A stretch of 52,485 nucleotides of DNA from an uncultured Clostridia bacterium. Lineage in GTDB: Bacteria; Bacillota; Clostridia; TANB77; CAG-508. Both the position numbers and the translations under genes were made by a program. The notes under the pieces are model-generated. The model saw nothing but the letters and a program-made list of their open reading frames with translations, was not told where the DNA came from and made no database searches. The stretch spans positions 1-52,485 of the forward strand of contig CANRGM010000001.1 in assembly GCA_947630155.1 (NCBI GenBank). The letters are read 5' to 3'. Below, in pieces: positions 1-8,731 of the stretch. Within the stretch, counting starts at the first letter, position 1. Every line of letters begins with the position of its first letter.

Positions 1-482
1 CTCTTTTGCTGATATTCCGCTCTTCTTTAAACTAATACCAATATTTGACACCACAATCACTCCCTCTTTAGTATATGCAATAATTTTATCCCAAGTGCCC
101 CACAATTTCAAGACCAAATTTCTATTTTTTTTTAAATTTAGGAAAAAATCCCAAACAACACCTCCCCCACATAACGCAGCCGAGAAATTATATAATAAGT
201 AGACCAGCGTAGACTGGTGTGGATATATATTGTTTTGGAAATGCGGCTTAAGTGGGGACCGACTAGCTACAGAGAGTTATAATTCTGTCAATGGGGACGG
301 AGATTTTTGACACACCTTTTTATTTATTGTGTCAAAAATCTCCGTCCCCATTGACACCCATTGACAAAATTATTACTCTCTGTGCGCTGTTGGGAAGCAT
401 TTCCAAAACAATATATATCCACACCAGTCTACGCTGGTCTACTTATTATAGAATTTCAGGCCCCCAAAACACACACAAAAAC
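1..482. other. Left-edge region without a convincing gene
   Basis: No gene with a good start and ribosome binding site is visible in the first 482 bases. On the minus strand a frame stays open from about position 247 to the window edge and reads plausibly (for example LWGTWDKIIAYTKEGVIV around 40-105). It has no ATG or clear ribosome binding site, and it runs through the left arm of the palindrome at 184-457, so it may be a gene fragment or chance. The rest of the region is that palindrome. The plus-strand frame that starts at 291 lies inside the palindrome and then antisense to spoIIP, so I do not call it. Confidence 0.5.
184..457. repeat. Nested 274-bp palindrome (foldback or MITE-like element)
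   Basis: The outer arms 184-244 and 397-457 are reverse complements over 61 positions with a single mismatch (190/451); 191-244 against 397-450 is perfect over 54 bp. Inside, 286-314 and 328-356 form a second perfect 29-bp inverted repeat with a 13-nt loop. Between them, 272-290 pairs imperfectly with 362-380. The right side carries a short direct duplication (ATTGACA at 350-356 and again at 360-366). The inner arm contains the core GGGGACGGAG. The whole can fold into one long hairpin. No transposase and no obvious target-site duplication are present, so a non-autonomous foldback element or RAYT/REP-like palindrome is an inference. It lies 25 bp beyond the spoIIP stop codon and might also end transcription. 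Confidence 0.85.
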
Positions 483-1646
483 CTACAACTCATCATAAAT
501 TTTACTAAAATACTTCATACTATTCAAACACTCCTCCAAAGTATTCCCTGTAGCCCCAACCTCAATAATACAAGCTGCATTAGCCACCTGATGATTATAC
601 CTAGAATTCCTAACAATAACCGGTTTAAACAAACCAGGATACAACTCATTACCCTTTTGTACAACCTTAATAGCAAATTTCAAATTATTTCTCCAATTAT
701 CATGCTTTAATCCCCCTCCATCAGTTCCAATAACAAACATTAACCTAGCACAATAATCTTCACCAATTTTAACCTTTGGAGCATAAGTATTATCACCAAT
801 AGCATCTCTATGTAAATCAATAACAACATCTGTATCCTGATAACTCTCCAATAAATTTTGAACAGTTATAAGAGATCTATCATAAGAGCCATTATACGCA
901 GGGTAATCATGATAACTCTTATCATGTATAACACTATACCCATAATTTATTAAGTATTTTTCCAACTCATCACCAACTCTAGCAACAGTATAATTTAAAT
1001 CTGTTGTCCTATAATTTCCTGTTGATACATATTGATATTGTTCAGTTGGAGTATAACTCTCACATGTATGAGTATGAAAAATTATAATATTTTGTTTATT
1101 AAAATTAACATCTAAATCTGTAATTTCCGCTTCTAAATTATAATCCGATTCATTCCTAAGTTTTACTCCATATATTTCACACGATGTTTTATCAGCAATG
1201 CTAGACGGAATTTGCTCAACTGTCACTCCAACTTTTGCTTTCTCCAACTCTTCACCTTCAACCTGATTTGCTTCATTTTTTTCACTGCTATCTTCTGATT
1301 CAGCTTGAATCGCGGAATCTTGATTATTATTTATATTACTACTATTATCTAAAAATTTACTATTAGAATTTGTAGTAGCAACAGCCTTAAACATACTAAA
1401 TTCATTATCTAATGTTTTAGTAGCATATCCTTTTTTACCTAAACTAACACTAACTTCTTCATCTTCTCTTAACAATAAGATTTCTTTTTGAAGCATAGCC
1501 AAAAATTTTGAAGCATCAAAAGACAAATTATTATTATTTTTTCTACCATAAAAAAAATTAGTTAAAATAGCTATAATACTAAAAATAATACCAATTTTAA
1601 CTAAATATTTAACTATATCTTTTACTGTTACAACCTTTACCTTCAC
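483..1646 (-). CDS. spoIIP: Stage II sporulation protein P (SpoIIP-family amidase/endopeptidase)
   Basis: This is a peptidoglycan hydrolase that, in the known family, works with SpoIID and SpoIIM to thin septal wall and drive engulfment during sporulation. The 387-residue protein has one N-terminal membrane anchor (about residues 13-33), a Ser/Asn/Glu-rich linker to about 150, and a C-terminal SpoIIP domain. Visible motifs are HTHTCESY, YNGSYDRSL, DLHRDA and a late Asn/Glu motif (NAACIIEVG). The start is GTG, preceded by AAAGGAG at 11 nt. A sigma-E-like -10 lies upstream. It appears monocistronic, with 125 bp to the next gene. Its presence marks the organism as an endospore former or a recent descendant of one. 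Confidence 0.93.
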   Translation of the reverse strand: MKVKVVTVKDIVKYLVKIGIIFSIIAILTNFFYGRKNNNNLSFDASKFLAMLQKEILLLREDEEVSVSLGKKGYATKTLDNEFSMFKAVATTNSNSKFLDNSSNINNNQDSAIQAESEDSSEKNEANQVEGEELEKAKVGVTVEQIPSSIADKTSCEIYGVKLRNESDYNLEAEITDLDVNFNKQNIIIFHTHTCESYTPTEQYQYVSTGNYRTTDLNYTVARVGDELEKYLINYGYSVIHDKSYHDYPAYNGSYDRSLITVQNLLESYQDTDVVIDLHRDAIGDNTYAPKVKIGEDYCARLMFVIGTDGGGLKHDNWRNNLKFAIKVVQKGNELYPGLFKPVIVRNSRYNHQVANAACIIEVGATGNTLEECLNSMKYFSKIYDEL

Positions 1647-1684
1647 TAGAATAATTTCTCCTTTGCATATAATATCCTATAAAT

Positions 1685-1692
1685 ATTATATG
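1685..1692 (-). promoter_or_regulatory. Possible sigma-E-like -10 element of spoIIP
   Basis: Read on the minus strand this is CATATAAT, which fits the CATANNNT -10 pattern known for sigma-E promoters. A weak TCTATTT lies upstream in roughly the -35 position. It sits about 40 bp before the GTG start of spoIIP, which in known species is controlled by the mother-cell or forespore programme. In such AT-rich DNA the match can occur by chance. Confidence 0.3.
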
Positions 1693-1771
1693 TCCATGGT
1701 TATAGAAATAGAACTAATGTAGGTTACACAGTCTTTTATGAATAAAATTTCATATTTCAAAATAAATTACA

Positions 1772-2425
1772 TTAATCTAACCTAGGTTTCAACTCCAGAT
1801 AAATAGGTTTTTCTTCCTTTATCATAGTAGCTTTTCCATGTCCGGGATAAACAATAGTTTCATCTGGAAGAACAAGTAATTTTTTTGTAATAGATTCCAT
1901 TATATCTTCCAAACTTCCTGTTGGCAAATCTGTTCTTCCCCATGTTCCTCTAAATAAGGTATCTCCACTAATTAAAAAACTCTCTTGTTTACAATACAAA
2001 CATGTTCCACCTTTTGTATGTCCAGGAGTATGTATTACTTTAAATTCTATGTCACCCAAGTGTAACAAATCTCCCTCATTTAATCTTGAATCTGGTTCAA
2101 AACTTGCATTTATTCCAAGGTAATCTGTTAAACTTATATTAGAATTTGTTAATCCATCAGCATCAAATCTGTGAATTAAAATTTTACCACCTTTTCTTTT
2201 TTGAAGTTCACTTACCCCTCCTATATGGTCACCATGACAATGGGTTAAATATATGTATTTAACCCTAGCATTCAAAATATCTAACATTTCTACAATTTTA
2301 TCAACTTCTGCTCCTGGATCTACAACCATTGTTTCTTTTGTTCTTCTATTTTGTATTATATACACATTTGTAATTAATTGAAATGGAGTTAATACTTTTA
2401 TTCTCTTTAGTATCATTATATACAT
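1772..2425 (-). CDS. MBL-fold metallo-hydrolase (glyoxalase II-like, YqgX type)
   Basis: A cytosolic metallo-beta-lactamase-fold hydrolase of 217 residues, a normal length for the short glyoxalase II-like group found in Firmicutes. The metal-binding motifs are all present: THCHGDHIGG, PGHTKGGTCLY, SGDTLF followed by RGTWGRTDLPTG, and the C-terminal PGHGKATM. The substrate cannot be read from sequence; hydroxyacylglutathione- or bacillithiol-type thioesters are possible. The first ATG has only a weak purine-rich ribosome site; an ATG at codon 4 is an alternative. It follows rel by 11 bp and is probably co-transcribed with it, an arrangement often seen in Clostridia. Confidence 0.88.
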   Translation of the reverse strand: MYIMILKRIKVLTPFQLITNVYIIQNRRTKETMVVDPGAEVDKIVEMLDILNARVKYIYLTHCHGDHIGGVSELQKRKGGKILIHRFDADGLTNSNISLTDYLGINASFEPDSRLNEGDLLHLGDIEFKVIHTPGHTKGGTCLYCKQESFLISGDTLFRGTWGRTDLPTGSLEDIMESITKKLLVLPDETIVYPGHGKATMIKEEKPIYLELKPRLD

Positions 2426-2436
2426 CTTCTTTCTTT

Positions 2437-4629
2437 TTATTTCTTCCTATTAACTTCATATACATTATCTACTTTTCTTAATGCCTTTAAAACATTATTT
2501 AAATCTTCCAAATTCTCTACTTCAACAGTTACTTCTGTAATTACAGTTTTGTCTTTATTAACCTTTGAACTTATTGCCATTAGCCTTGTTTTTACTGAAG
2601 CAATTTGTTTTATTATATCTGCTAATAGTCCATTTCTGTCATTTGATAAAATTTCAATATCAACATTGTATGAACTTTCTAAATCGTTATACCAATATAC
2701 ATCTATCATTCTATCTTCTTGTGTTATTAAGTCCTTTATATTTGCACAATCTTTTCTATGAACAGAAACGCCTCTACCTCTTGTTACAAAACCTAGTATT
2801 TCATCACCAGGGACAGGATTGCAACACTTTGAAAGTCTAACTAGACAATTATCAATTCCTTTAACAACTACTCCTACATTTGATGGCTTAGTTTTTCTTA
2901 TTTTTTCCTTTGATAATTCTTCTAGTGTTTGTTCTATAAATTCATCTTGATTATCCTTTTTATATGCTTCTAACATTTTTGCTATTATTTTTGTTGCAGA
3001 TATTGCACCAAATCCAACTGCAGAATACATATCTTCAACTGTGTTAAATTTGTATCTATCTAATGCTACCTGAATATATTCATTTCTAAAAAATTTGCTA
3101 TATGGAATACCAATTCTTTTTATTTCTTTCTCAATTGCTACTTTTCCCTTTTCTATATTTTCTGCTCTTTGAGTTTTCTTGAACCATGCAAGTATTTTAT
3201 TTTTTGCACCAGAACTTTTAATAAATTTTAACCAGTCACGACTTGGGCCTTTAGATTGATCTGATGTTATAATTTCAACAATATCACCATTTTTTAGTGT
3301 GGTAATTATAGGCATCATTTTACTATTAATTTTACAACCTGTCATATGATGTCCAATTTCGGCATGAATCATATAAGCAAAATCTATTGGTGTTGCACCT
3401 CTTGGCAATACTTTTATTTGTCCTTTTGGTGTAAATACATATACCTCATCAACAAAAAGTTCTGTTTTTAATGTGTTTAAAAATTCCTGAGGGTCTTGCA
3501 TATCTTTTTGCCATTCTAAAGTTTCTCTAAGCCATGCAAGTTTATCTTCTTTAACTGTTACAGCTGTTTTTTTCTCCTTATTTGCTTCTTTATATGCCCA
3601 GTGTGCCGCAATACCAAATTCAGCTATTCTATGCATTTCCCATGTACGAATTTGAACTTCAAAAGGAGTTCCTTTTGGACCAATTAAGGTTGTATGTAAA
3701 GATTGATACATATTTGGTTTTGGTACAGAAATATAATCTTTAAATCTTCCCGGCATTGGATTGTATAATTCATGTACAACTCCTAAGGCTGCATAGCAAT
3801 CTTTTACATTATCTACTAAAATTCGCAATGCAAATAAATCATATATTTGATCTAAAGATTTGTTGTCTCTTTGCATTTTTCTATATATACTATATAAATG
3901 CTTTGCTCTACCTGTTATCTCTGCCTTAATTTTTTGTCTTTTTAGTTCTTCATTTATTTGATCAACTATAAGATTTATGAATTGTAGTCTTTCTTCTCTT
4001 TTTTTATCTATACCTTCCACTATTTCTCTATATTCATCTGGATTTAGATATTTGAAAGATAAATCCTCTAATTCCCACTTTAAGGAATACATACCTAATC
4101 TATTTGCAAGTGGTGCATATAAATCTTGAGTTTCTTTTGAAATAGCTATTTGCCTATCTCTTTTCAAAAATTTTAAAGTTCTCATGTTATGTAATCTATC
4201 AGCTAGTTTTATTAATATTACTCTGATATCTTTTCCCATTGCTAAAAACATTTTTCTATAATTTTCAACTTGTTGTTCTTCAGCACTTGTATATTTTAAA
4301 TTTCCAAGTTTTGTTACACCATCAACCATTTCTGCAATCTCAGGAGAAAATTCTCGTTCTATATCAGCTATTGTTACATCTGTGTCTTCTGCGACATCAT
4401 GTAATAAAGCTGCACAAATTGTGGCTTCGTCTAGTTCTAACTCAGCTAAAATGTATGCAACTTGAACTGGATGAATAATATATGGCTCTCCTGATTTTCT
4501 AAGCTGTTCTCCATGCTTATCTTTAGCATATTCATATGCTCGTCTTATTAGTTTTAAATCATTTTTTCTGTTATTCCTTTTCATTTTATCTAAAACATCA
4601 TCTATACTAACCTCTTTTACTTCAGACAT
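2437..4629 (-). CDS. rel: Bifunctional (p)ppGpp synthetase/hydrolase Rel
   Basis: Makes and breaks the stringent-response alarmone (p)ppGpp in the cytosol. The 730 residues match the long RelA/SpoT family. In order: an HD hydrolase domain with intact HDVAEDTD near residue 76, so hydrolase activity is expected; the synthetase domain with GRAKHLYSIYRK and YQSLHTTLIGP (about 235-320); a TGS domain (about 390-450, FTPKGQIKVLPRGATPIDFAY); a conserved Cys/His region (CCNPVPGD, about 600); and a C-terminal ACT domain (about 655-730). A GGGGGG ribosome site precedes the ATG. It lies between recJ upstream and the MBL hydrolase downstream. No truncation is seen. Confidence 0.97.
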   Translation of the reverse strand: MSEVKEVSIDDVLDKMKRNNRKNDLKLIRRAYEYAKDKHGEQLRKSGEPYIIHPVQVAYILAELELDEATICAALLHDVAEDTDVTIADIEREFSPEIAEMVDGVTKLGNLKYTSAEEQQVENYRKMFLAMGKDIRVILIKLADRLHNMRTLKFLKRDRQIAISKETQDLYAPLANRLGMYSLKWELEDLSFKYLNPDEYREIVEGIDKKREERLQFINLIVDQINEELKRQKIKAEITGRAKHLYSIYRKMQRDNKSLDQIYDLFALRILVDNVKDCYAALGVVHELYNPMPGRFKDYISVPKPNMYQSLHTTLIGPKGTPFEVQIRTWEMHRIAEFGIAAHWAYKEANKEKKTAVTVKEDKLAWLRETLEWQKDMQDPQEFLNTLKTELFVDEVYVFTPKGQIKVLPRGATPIDFAYMIHAEIGHHMTGCKINSKMMPIITTLKNGDIVEIITSDQSKGPSRDWLKFIKSSGAKNKILAWFKKTQRAENIEKGKVAIEKEIKRIGIPYSKFFRNEYIQVALDRYKFNTVEDMYSAVGFGAISATKIIAKMLEAYKKDNQDEFIEQTLEELSKEKIRKTKPSNVGVVVKGIDNCLVRLSKCCNPVPGDEILGFVTRGRGVSVHRKDCANIKDLITQEDRMIDVYWYNDLESSYNVDIEILSNDRNGLLADIIKQIASVKTRLMAISSKVNKDKTVITEVTVEVENLEDLNNVLKALRKVDNVYEVNRKK

Positions 4630-4682
4630 AGCTATTCCCCCCTTTTTTTATAGAAAATTTACTACACATTAGTAATGGGAAA

Positions 4683-6368
4683 TTAGTAAGATTTTCTTAT
4701 ATCCTTTAAATTAATTTGCACACTTTCATGTCCGTTAAATCTATTTACCTCGAGATTTCCCAACACATCAACTTTTTCTCCAAGCAGAAAATCATTTACT
4801 AAATGACCCATATTAAATCCAATAGCATCTATAACTAAATTCTCATCTTTTAATGTTAATTTAAGATGTTTTCCTTCTGATAGAGCTCTGATTGAATTTA
4901 TTCTTAGATTTTTATACATAAATATTGGCATCTTATTCGCTTCTCCAAATGGTTCTAGCATATTTAATTCATTTACAATATTTATATCCATATCTTTAGC
5001 TGTTATTTCTTCGTCAACCTTAACAATTGGAGCTAACTCATTTATATTAGAATCACTAACATATTTCTCAAACTCTTCTTTAAATTTATCAAACTTCTCT
5101 TTTTCAACCGTGATTCCTATAGCCATTGAATGTCCACCAAATCTATCAACATAATTATCGCATTTTGACAAAGCCTCATGTAAGTCAAACCCTGGAATGC
5201 TTCTGCCAGAGCCCTTTCCAATTCCATCTTCATAACAAATTAATATACTTGGTTTATAATACATTTCTGTTACTTTTGAAGATACAATTCCTATTACTCC
5301 ATGGTGCCATCCTTCATCTGCCAATACTATACATGGCTTGTCCTTTTCTGATTTTTCAATTTTAACTAATACTTCTTCAAATATTTTCTTTTCGATCTCT
5401 TGTCTTTTTTTATTGTATTCATTTAATTTTCTAGATATATCTGTAGCTTGTACTATATTATCTGTTAAAAATAACTTTAGTGCTTCTTGCTCAAATCCCA
5501 TTCTTCCACATGCATTTATTCTTGGAGCTACTCCAAAAGATATTGTTGATGAATCAATCTTTTTATATCCTATTGAATTTAATAAAGCCTTCAATCCTAT
5601 ATTTTTAGTAACTTCTACCAGTTTTAAACCTAATTTAGCAATTACCCTATTTTCATCTACTAAAGGGACTATATCTGATATTGTTCCTACACAAACTATA
5701 TCTAAATATTTCAAAAACTCTTTTTCTTCCAAATTATATAATATACTTATAGCTTGTATTAATTTAAATACAACCCCCACTCCTGCTAGTTGATTAAAAG
5801 GATATTCATTATCCTTTCTCTTAGCATCTACTACAGCCAATGCCTTAGGCAAAGTTTCTGCTGGTTCATGGTGATCAGTAACAATTGTTTCCAAACCTAA
5901 ACTATTTGCATATTCAATTTCCTCAATTCCAGAAATTCCGCAATCTACTGTAATCATAAGCTTGTATTCATCTTTAACTATTTTTTCAATTGCATTTTTA
6001 TTTAATCCATAACCTTCATCTAATCTGTTTGGAATATAGCTATCAACTTGTAATCCTCTATCTGCTAAAAATTTTTTTAAAACTGTTATACTAGTTATTC
6101 CATCTACATCATAATCCCCATAAATTATTACCTTTTCCTGATTTTGTATGGCTTTCACAATTCTATCTACTGCGATTTTCATATCAGGCATTAAATATGG
6201 ATCATGGAAATCTTTACGTGTTGGATTTAAAAACACTTCTATTTCTTGTTTTGTTTTTAAGCCTTTATTAACAATTATAGTTGCTAATAATCTACTTACT
6301 CCAAATTCTTCTTGAACTTTTTTTATTTGTTCATTATCTTTTTCATAAAATTCCCATTTCTTATTCAT
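4683..6368 (-). CDS. recJ: Single-stranded-DNA 5'-3' exonuclease RecJ
   Basis: RecJ degrades single-stranded DNA 5' to 3' in recombination and mismatch repair. The 561-residue protein has the DHH phosphoesterase motifs YGDYDVDGITS, DCGISG and TDHHEP, a DHHA1 motif GRSIPGFDLHEAL followed by GGHSMAIG (about 400-430), and a C-terminal OB-like domain. Length is typical for the short RecJ of Firmicutes. AAGGAGAAAAAGG sits directly before the ATG. It is 53 bp upstream of rel, a common clostridial pairing, and probably in the same transcript. Confidence 0.96.
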   Translation of the reverse strand: MNKKWEFYEKDNEQIKKVQEEFGVSRLLATIIVNKGLKTKQEIEVFLNPTRKDFHDPYLMPDMKIAVDRIVKAIQNQEKVIIYGDYDVDGITSITVLKKFLADRGLQVDSYIPNRLDEGYGLNKNAIEKIVKDEYKLMITVDCGISGIEEIEYANSLGLETIVTDHHEPAETLPKALAVVDAKRKDNEYPFNQLAGVGVVFKLIQAISILYNLEEKEFLKYLDIVCVGTISDIVPLVDENRVIAKLGLKLVEVTKNIGLKALLNSIGYKKIDSSTISFGVAPRINACGRMGFEQEALKLFLTDNIVQATDISRKLNEYNKKRQEIEKKIFEEVLVKIEKSEKDKPCIVLADEGWHHGVIGIVSSKVTEMYYKPSILICYEDGIGKGSGRSIPGFDLHEALSKCDNYVDRFGGHSMAIGITVEKEKFDKFKEEFEKYVSDSNINELAPIVKVDEEITAKDMDINIVNELNMLEPFGEANKMPIFMYKNLRINSIRALSEGKHLKLTLKDENLVIDAIGFNMGHLVNDFLLGEKVDVLGNLEVNRFNGHESVQINLKDIRKSY

Positions 6369-6454
6369 CCTTTTTCTCCTTAAAATTACATATTTTATGA
6401 TATTGTATACTATTTTTACGAAATTTTAAAGAGTTTTTGACAAAAAAGTATAAG

Positions 6455-7180
6455 TTACAACTTTAATACATCATTATAAGCCACAAAAATGGATAGTGTG
6501 ATTAGAACAAAAAAGCCAGCAGATTGTAGTGCCATCTCAAACTTCTGACTAAATGGTTTTCTACGGATTCCTTCAACAATTAATAACAAAATTTTTCCTC
6601 CATCAAGTGGTGGGAATGGTAACAAATTTGTTACTCCCAAAGATAATGATATAACAGATAAAATATATATAAAATCGGCTATCCCAGATGTTTTGGCAAC
6701 TATATTTGATATTCCTACTGGTCCTGTCATTTGATCTATTGTTACATGTCCAGTAAAAATTTGTGCTATTCCTTCAAACATACTTTTTATAAATAAACCA
6801 ACATTATAAAATGCATTTTGAATTCCTACAAAACTGGCAGATAAACACCAAAAAACTATTATTGCGAAAATAATGTTTACTAATCCTCCTGCTGCTACTA
6901 TTGCAACTCTTTTTATGATGCTTGCTTCACTAAAAGATCCTTCTTGGGTTGAGCGTTCTTCTTCTCCTTCCATACTTACAAATCCCCCCAATGGAATTAA
7001 GCGCAATGCATACTTAGTAATTTTCCCTTGTTTTTTCCAAATTGTTGGTCCAAAACCAATTGCGAACTCATTAACTCTAACTTTACACAATTTTGCCATA
7101 AAAAAATGTCCACTCTCATGAATTAAAACAAGAAATCCCAATAAGAAAATAATTTTTATTGCATTTATAATAACACTCAA
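6455..7180 (-). CDS. rseP: Site-2 membrane protease RseP-like (M50), lacking the PDZ domain
   Basis: An intramembrane zinc metalloprotease that in the family cleaves anti-sigma factors or signal peptides within the membrane. It has HESGHFFMAK (zinc-binding HExxH) in the first membrane segment, then VNEFAIGFGP, GGFVSMEGEE, and the second zinc ligand motif LLPFPPLDGGKILL. At 241 residues it is about 100 shorter than usual RseP. The periplasmic PDZ domain normally found between the second and third membrane segments is absent, replaced by about 40 residues. The start is TTG after GGGGGAT. It follows cdsA by 23 bp in the usual frr-uppS-cdsA-rseP order, but dxr, which often lies between cdsA and rseP, is missing. 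Confidence 0.93.
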   Translation of the reverse strand: MSVIINAIKIIFLLGFLVLIHESGHFFMAKLCKVRVNEFAIGFGPTIWKKQGKITKYALRLIPLGGFVSMEGEEERSTQEGSFSEASIIKRVAIVAAGGLVNIIFAIIVFWCLSASFVGIQNAFYNVGLFIKSMFEGIAQIFTGHVTIDQMTGPVGISNIVAKTSGIADFIYILSVISLSLGVTNLLPFPPLDGGKILLLIVEGIRRKPFSQKFEMALQSAGFFVLITLSIFVAYNDVLKL

Positions 7181-7203
7181 ATCAAATCCCCCAATTCAAA
7201 TAT

Positions 7204-8007
7204 TTAAATCAACATCAATAAAAAATATGCAAAAGGTGCTATAAATATTACACTATCTATTCTATCTAACATTCCTCCATGTCCAGGAAATAAATTGCTA
7301 AAATCTTTGATTCCTACATATCTTTTTATAGTTGATGCAGAAAAGTCTCCCACTTGTCCTATTAAACTTAAAACAATTCCTATCACACTAATTAAAATAT
7401 AATTTATATCCATGTTATATACATTATTTAAAAATATAGTATATAGTACTGTAAATAGTAATGAACCTAAAGTTCCTCCAATACAGCCTTCTATTGATTT
7501 TTTAGGACTTACTTGGCTAAATTTGTGTTTTCCAAATTTACATCCTATAAAATAGGCAAATACATCAGTTCCCCATGCAGCAAATATTATGTACCATACT
7601 AATAATTTACCATTTGGACGACCCATAAGAGTTGGTATGAATAGTAAAAATATAACTATATAACAGATTCCAAAAAGAGTTAAAGCTATATCAACAATAT
7701 TTATTTTCATGTTTGTGATTATTACATGTAAAAATAATATTAAAATTGTTGTTGGAATTAGTATACCTATTATATTTACTAAATATTCAACTGGAATTAC
7801 ATGTATTAATCCTATTAAACCACATGCTAAATAACCTATCCATAACACCGGTTTTGCCTTTAATTTTAGTGCATTATTATATTCATATAGTGCAAATCCA
7901 GCAGTTAAAGCAAATAAAATATCTATTATATATTTATTTCCAAAAATTAATAAACATGCTACAACAGGGAATCCGATTAATGCTGTTATAATACGTTTCA
8001 TATTCAT
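7204..8007 (-). CDS. cdsA: Phosphatidate cytidylyltransferase CdsA
   Basis: Converts phosphatidic acid and CTP to CDP-diacylglycerol for phospholipid synthesis, in the membrane. The 267-residue multi-pass protein carries the family signature in its last third: SPKKSIEGCIGG, then GDFSASTIKR and FPGHGGMLDRIDS. I choose the ATG at 8007 rather than a TTG five codons upstream, because GGAGGAAAATAGT places a strong ribosome site just before it. With this start the gene begins one base after the uppS stop codon, which suggests translational coupling. Confidence 0.95.
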   Translation of the reverse strand: MNMKRIITALIGFPVVACLLIFGNKYIIDILFALTAGFALYEYNNALKLKAKPVLWIGYLACGLIGLIHVIPVEYLVNIIGILIPTTILILFLHVIITNMKINIVDIALTLFGICYIVIFLLFIPTLMGRPNGKLLVWYIIFAAWGTDVFAYFIGCKFGKHKFSQVSPKKSIEGCIGGTLGSLLFTVLYTIFLNNVYNMDINYILISVIGIVLSLIGQVGDFSASTIKRYVGIKDFSNLFPGHGGMLDRIDSVIFIAPFAYFLLMLI

Positions 8008-8008
8008 A

Positions 8009-8719
8009 CTATTTTCCTCCAAACTTTCTATTTCTTTTGTTAAATGTTTCTATAGCTTCTAATAAATCTTCTTTTTTAAAATCTGGCCAATATTTATTTG
8101 TAAAATAGAATTCTGTATATACAAGTTGCCATGGTAGGAAGTTACTTGTGCGTAATTCTCCTCCTGGTCTAATTAATAAATCTGGGTCTGGCTGATTTTC
8201 TGTATATAAATTTTGCTGGATTAATTTTTCATCAATATCAGCTATATTTATTTCACCATTTTTTATTTTTGTAGCAATTTTTTTCATTGCATACACTATT
8301 TCTGCTCTTCCACCATAATTAAAAGCAATATTTAATGTAAGACCTGTACAGTTCTTAGTTTTTTCTATGGCTTTATTTATACTTTTCTTTAAACTATTAT
8401 CTAAAATTTCAATATCTCCTAAAATTTTTATTTTTATATTATCCTCATTTGCACTTTTTGAAAATTTGTTTAGATAATTATTTAATAATATCATTAAAGA
8501 TGAGACTTCCTGTTCACTTCTTTTCCAATTTTCAGTTGAAAATGCATATACAGTTAGGATTTTAACACCTATTTTATTGCAGTATTTGGCAAGTATTTCT
8601 AAATTTTCTGCCCCTGCTCTATGTCCATCTGCTGCCAATTTTCCATTTTCTTTTGCCCAACGCCTATTTCCATCCATAATAATTGCTATGTGCTGAGGTA
8701 TTTTTGTTGTATTTTCCAT
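8009..8719 (-). CDS. uppS: Undecaprenyl diphosphate synthase UppS (cis-prenyltransferase)
   Basis: Adds isopentenyl units to farnesyl diphosphate to make C55 undecaprenyl diphosphate, the lipid carrier used by cell-wall synthesis and by the glycan locus in this window. The 236 residues show IAIIMDGNRRWAK with the catalytic Asp, a STENW motif, and RPGGELRTSNFLPWQ near the C terminus. The usual wording of that last motif is RTSGE or RTGGE, so RPGGE is a mild variant. It lies between the polyprenyl synthase (12 bp away) and cdsA in a tight operon. Confidence 0.96.
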   Translation of the reverse strand: MENTTKIPQHIAIIMDGNRRWAKENGKLAADGHRAGAENLEILAKYCNKIGVKILTVYAFSTENWKRSEQEVSSLMILLNNYLNKFSKSANEDNIKIKILGDIEILDNSLKKSINKAIEKTKNCTGLTLNIAFNYGGRAEIVYAMKKIATKIKNGEINIADIDEKLIQQNLYTENQPDPDLLIRPGGELRTSNFLPWQLVYTEFYFTNKYWPDFKKEDLLEAIETFNKRNRKFGGK

Positions 8720-8731
8720 AATAACTCCTTT

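Noticed and set aside
291..710. Plus-strand 139-codon frame at the left edge
   Set aside because: It begins inside the palindrome and then runs antisense to spoIIP; no ribosome site and biased composition.
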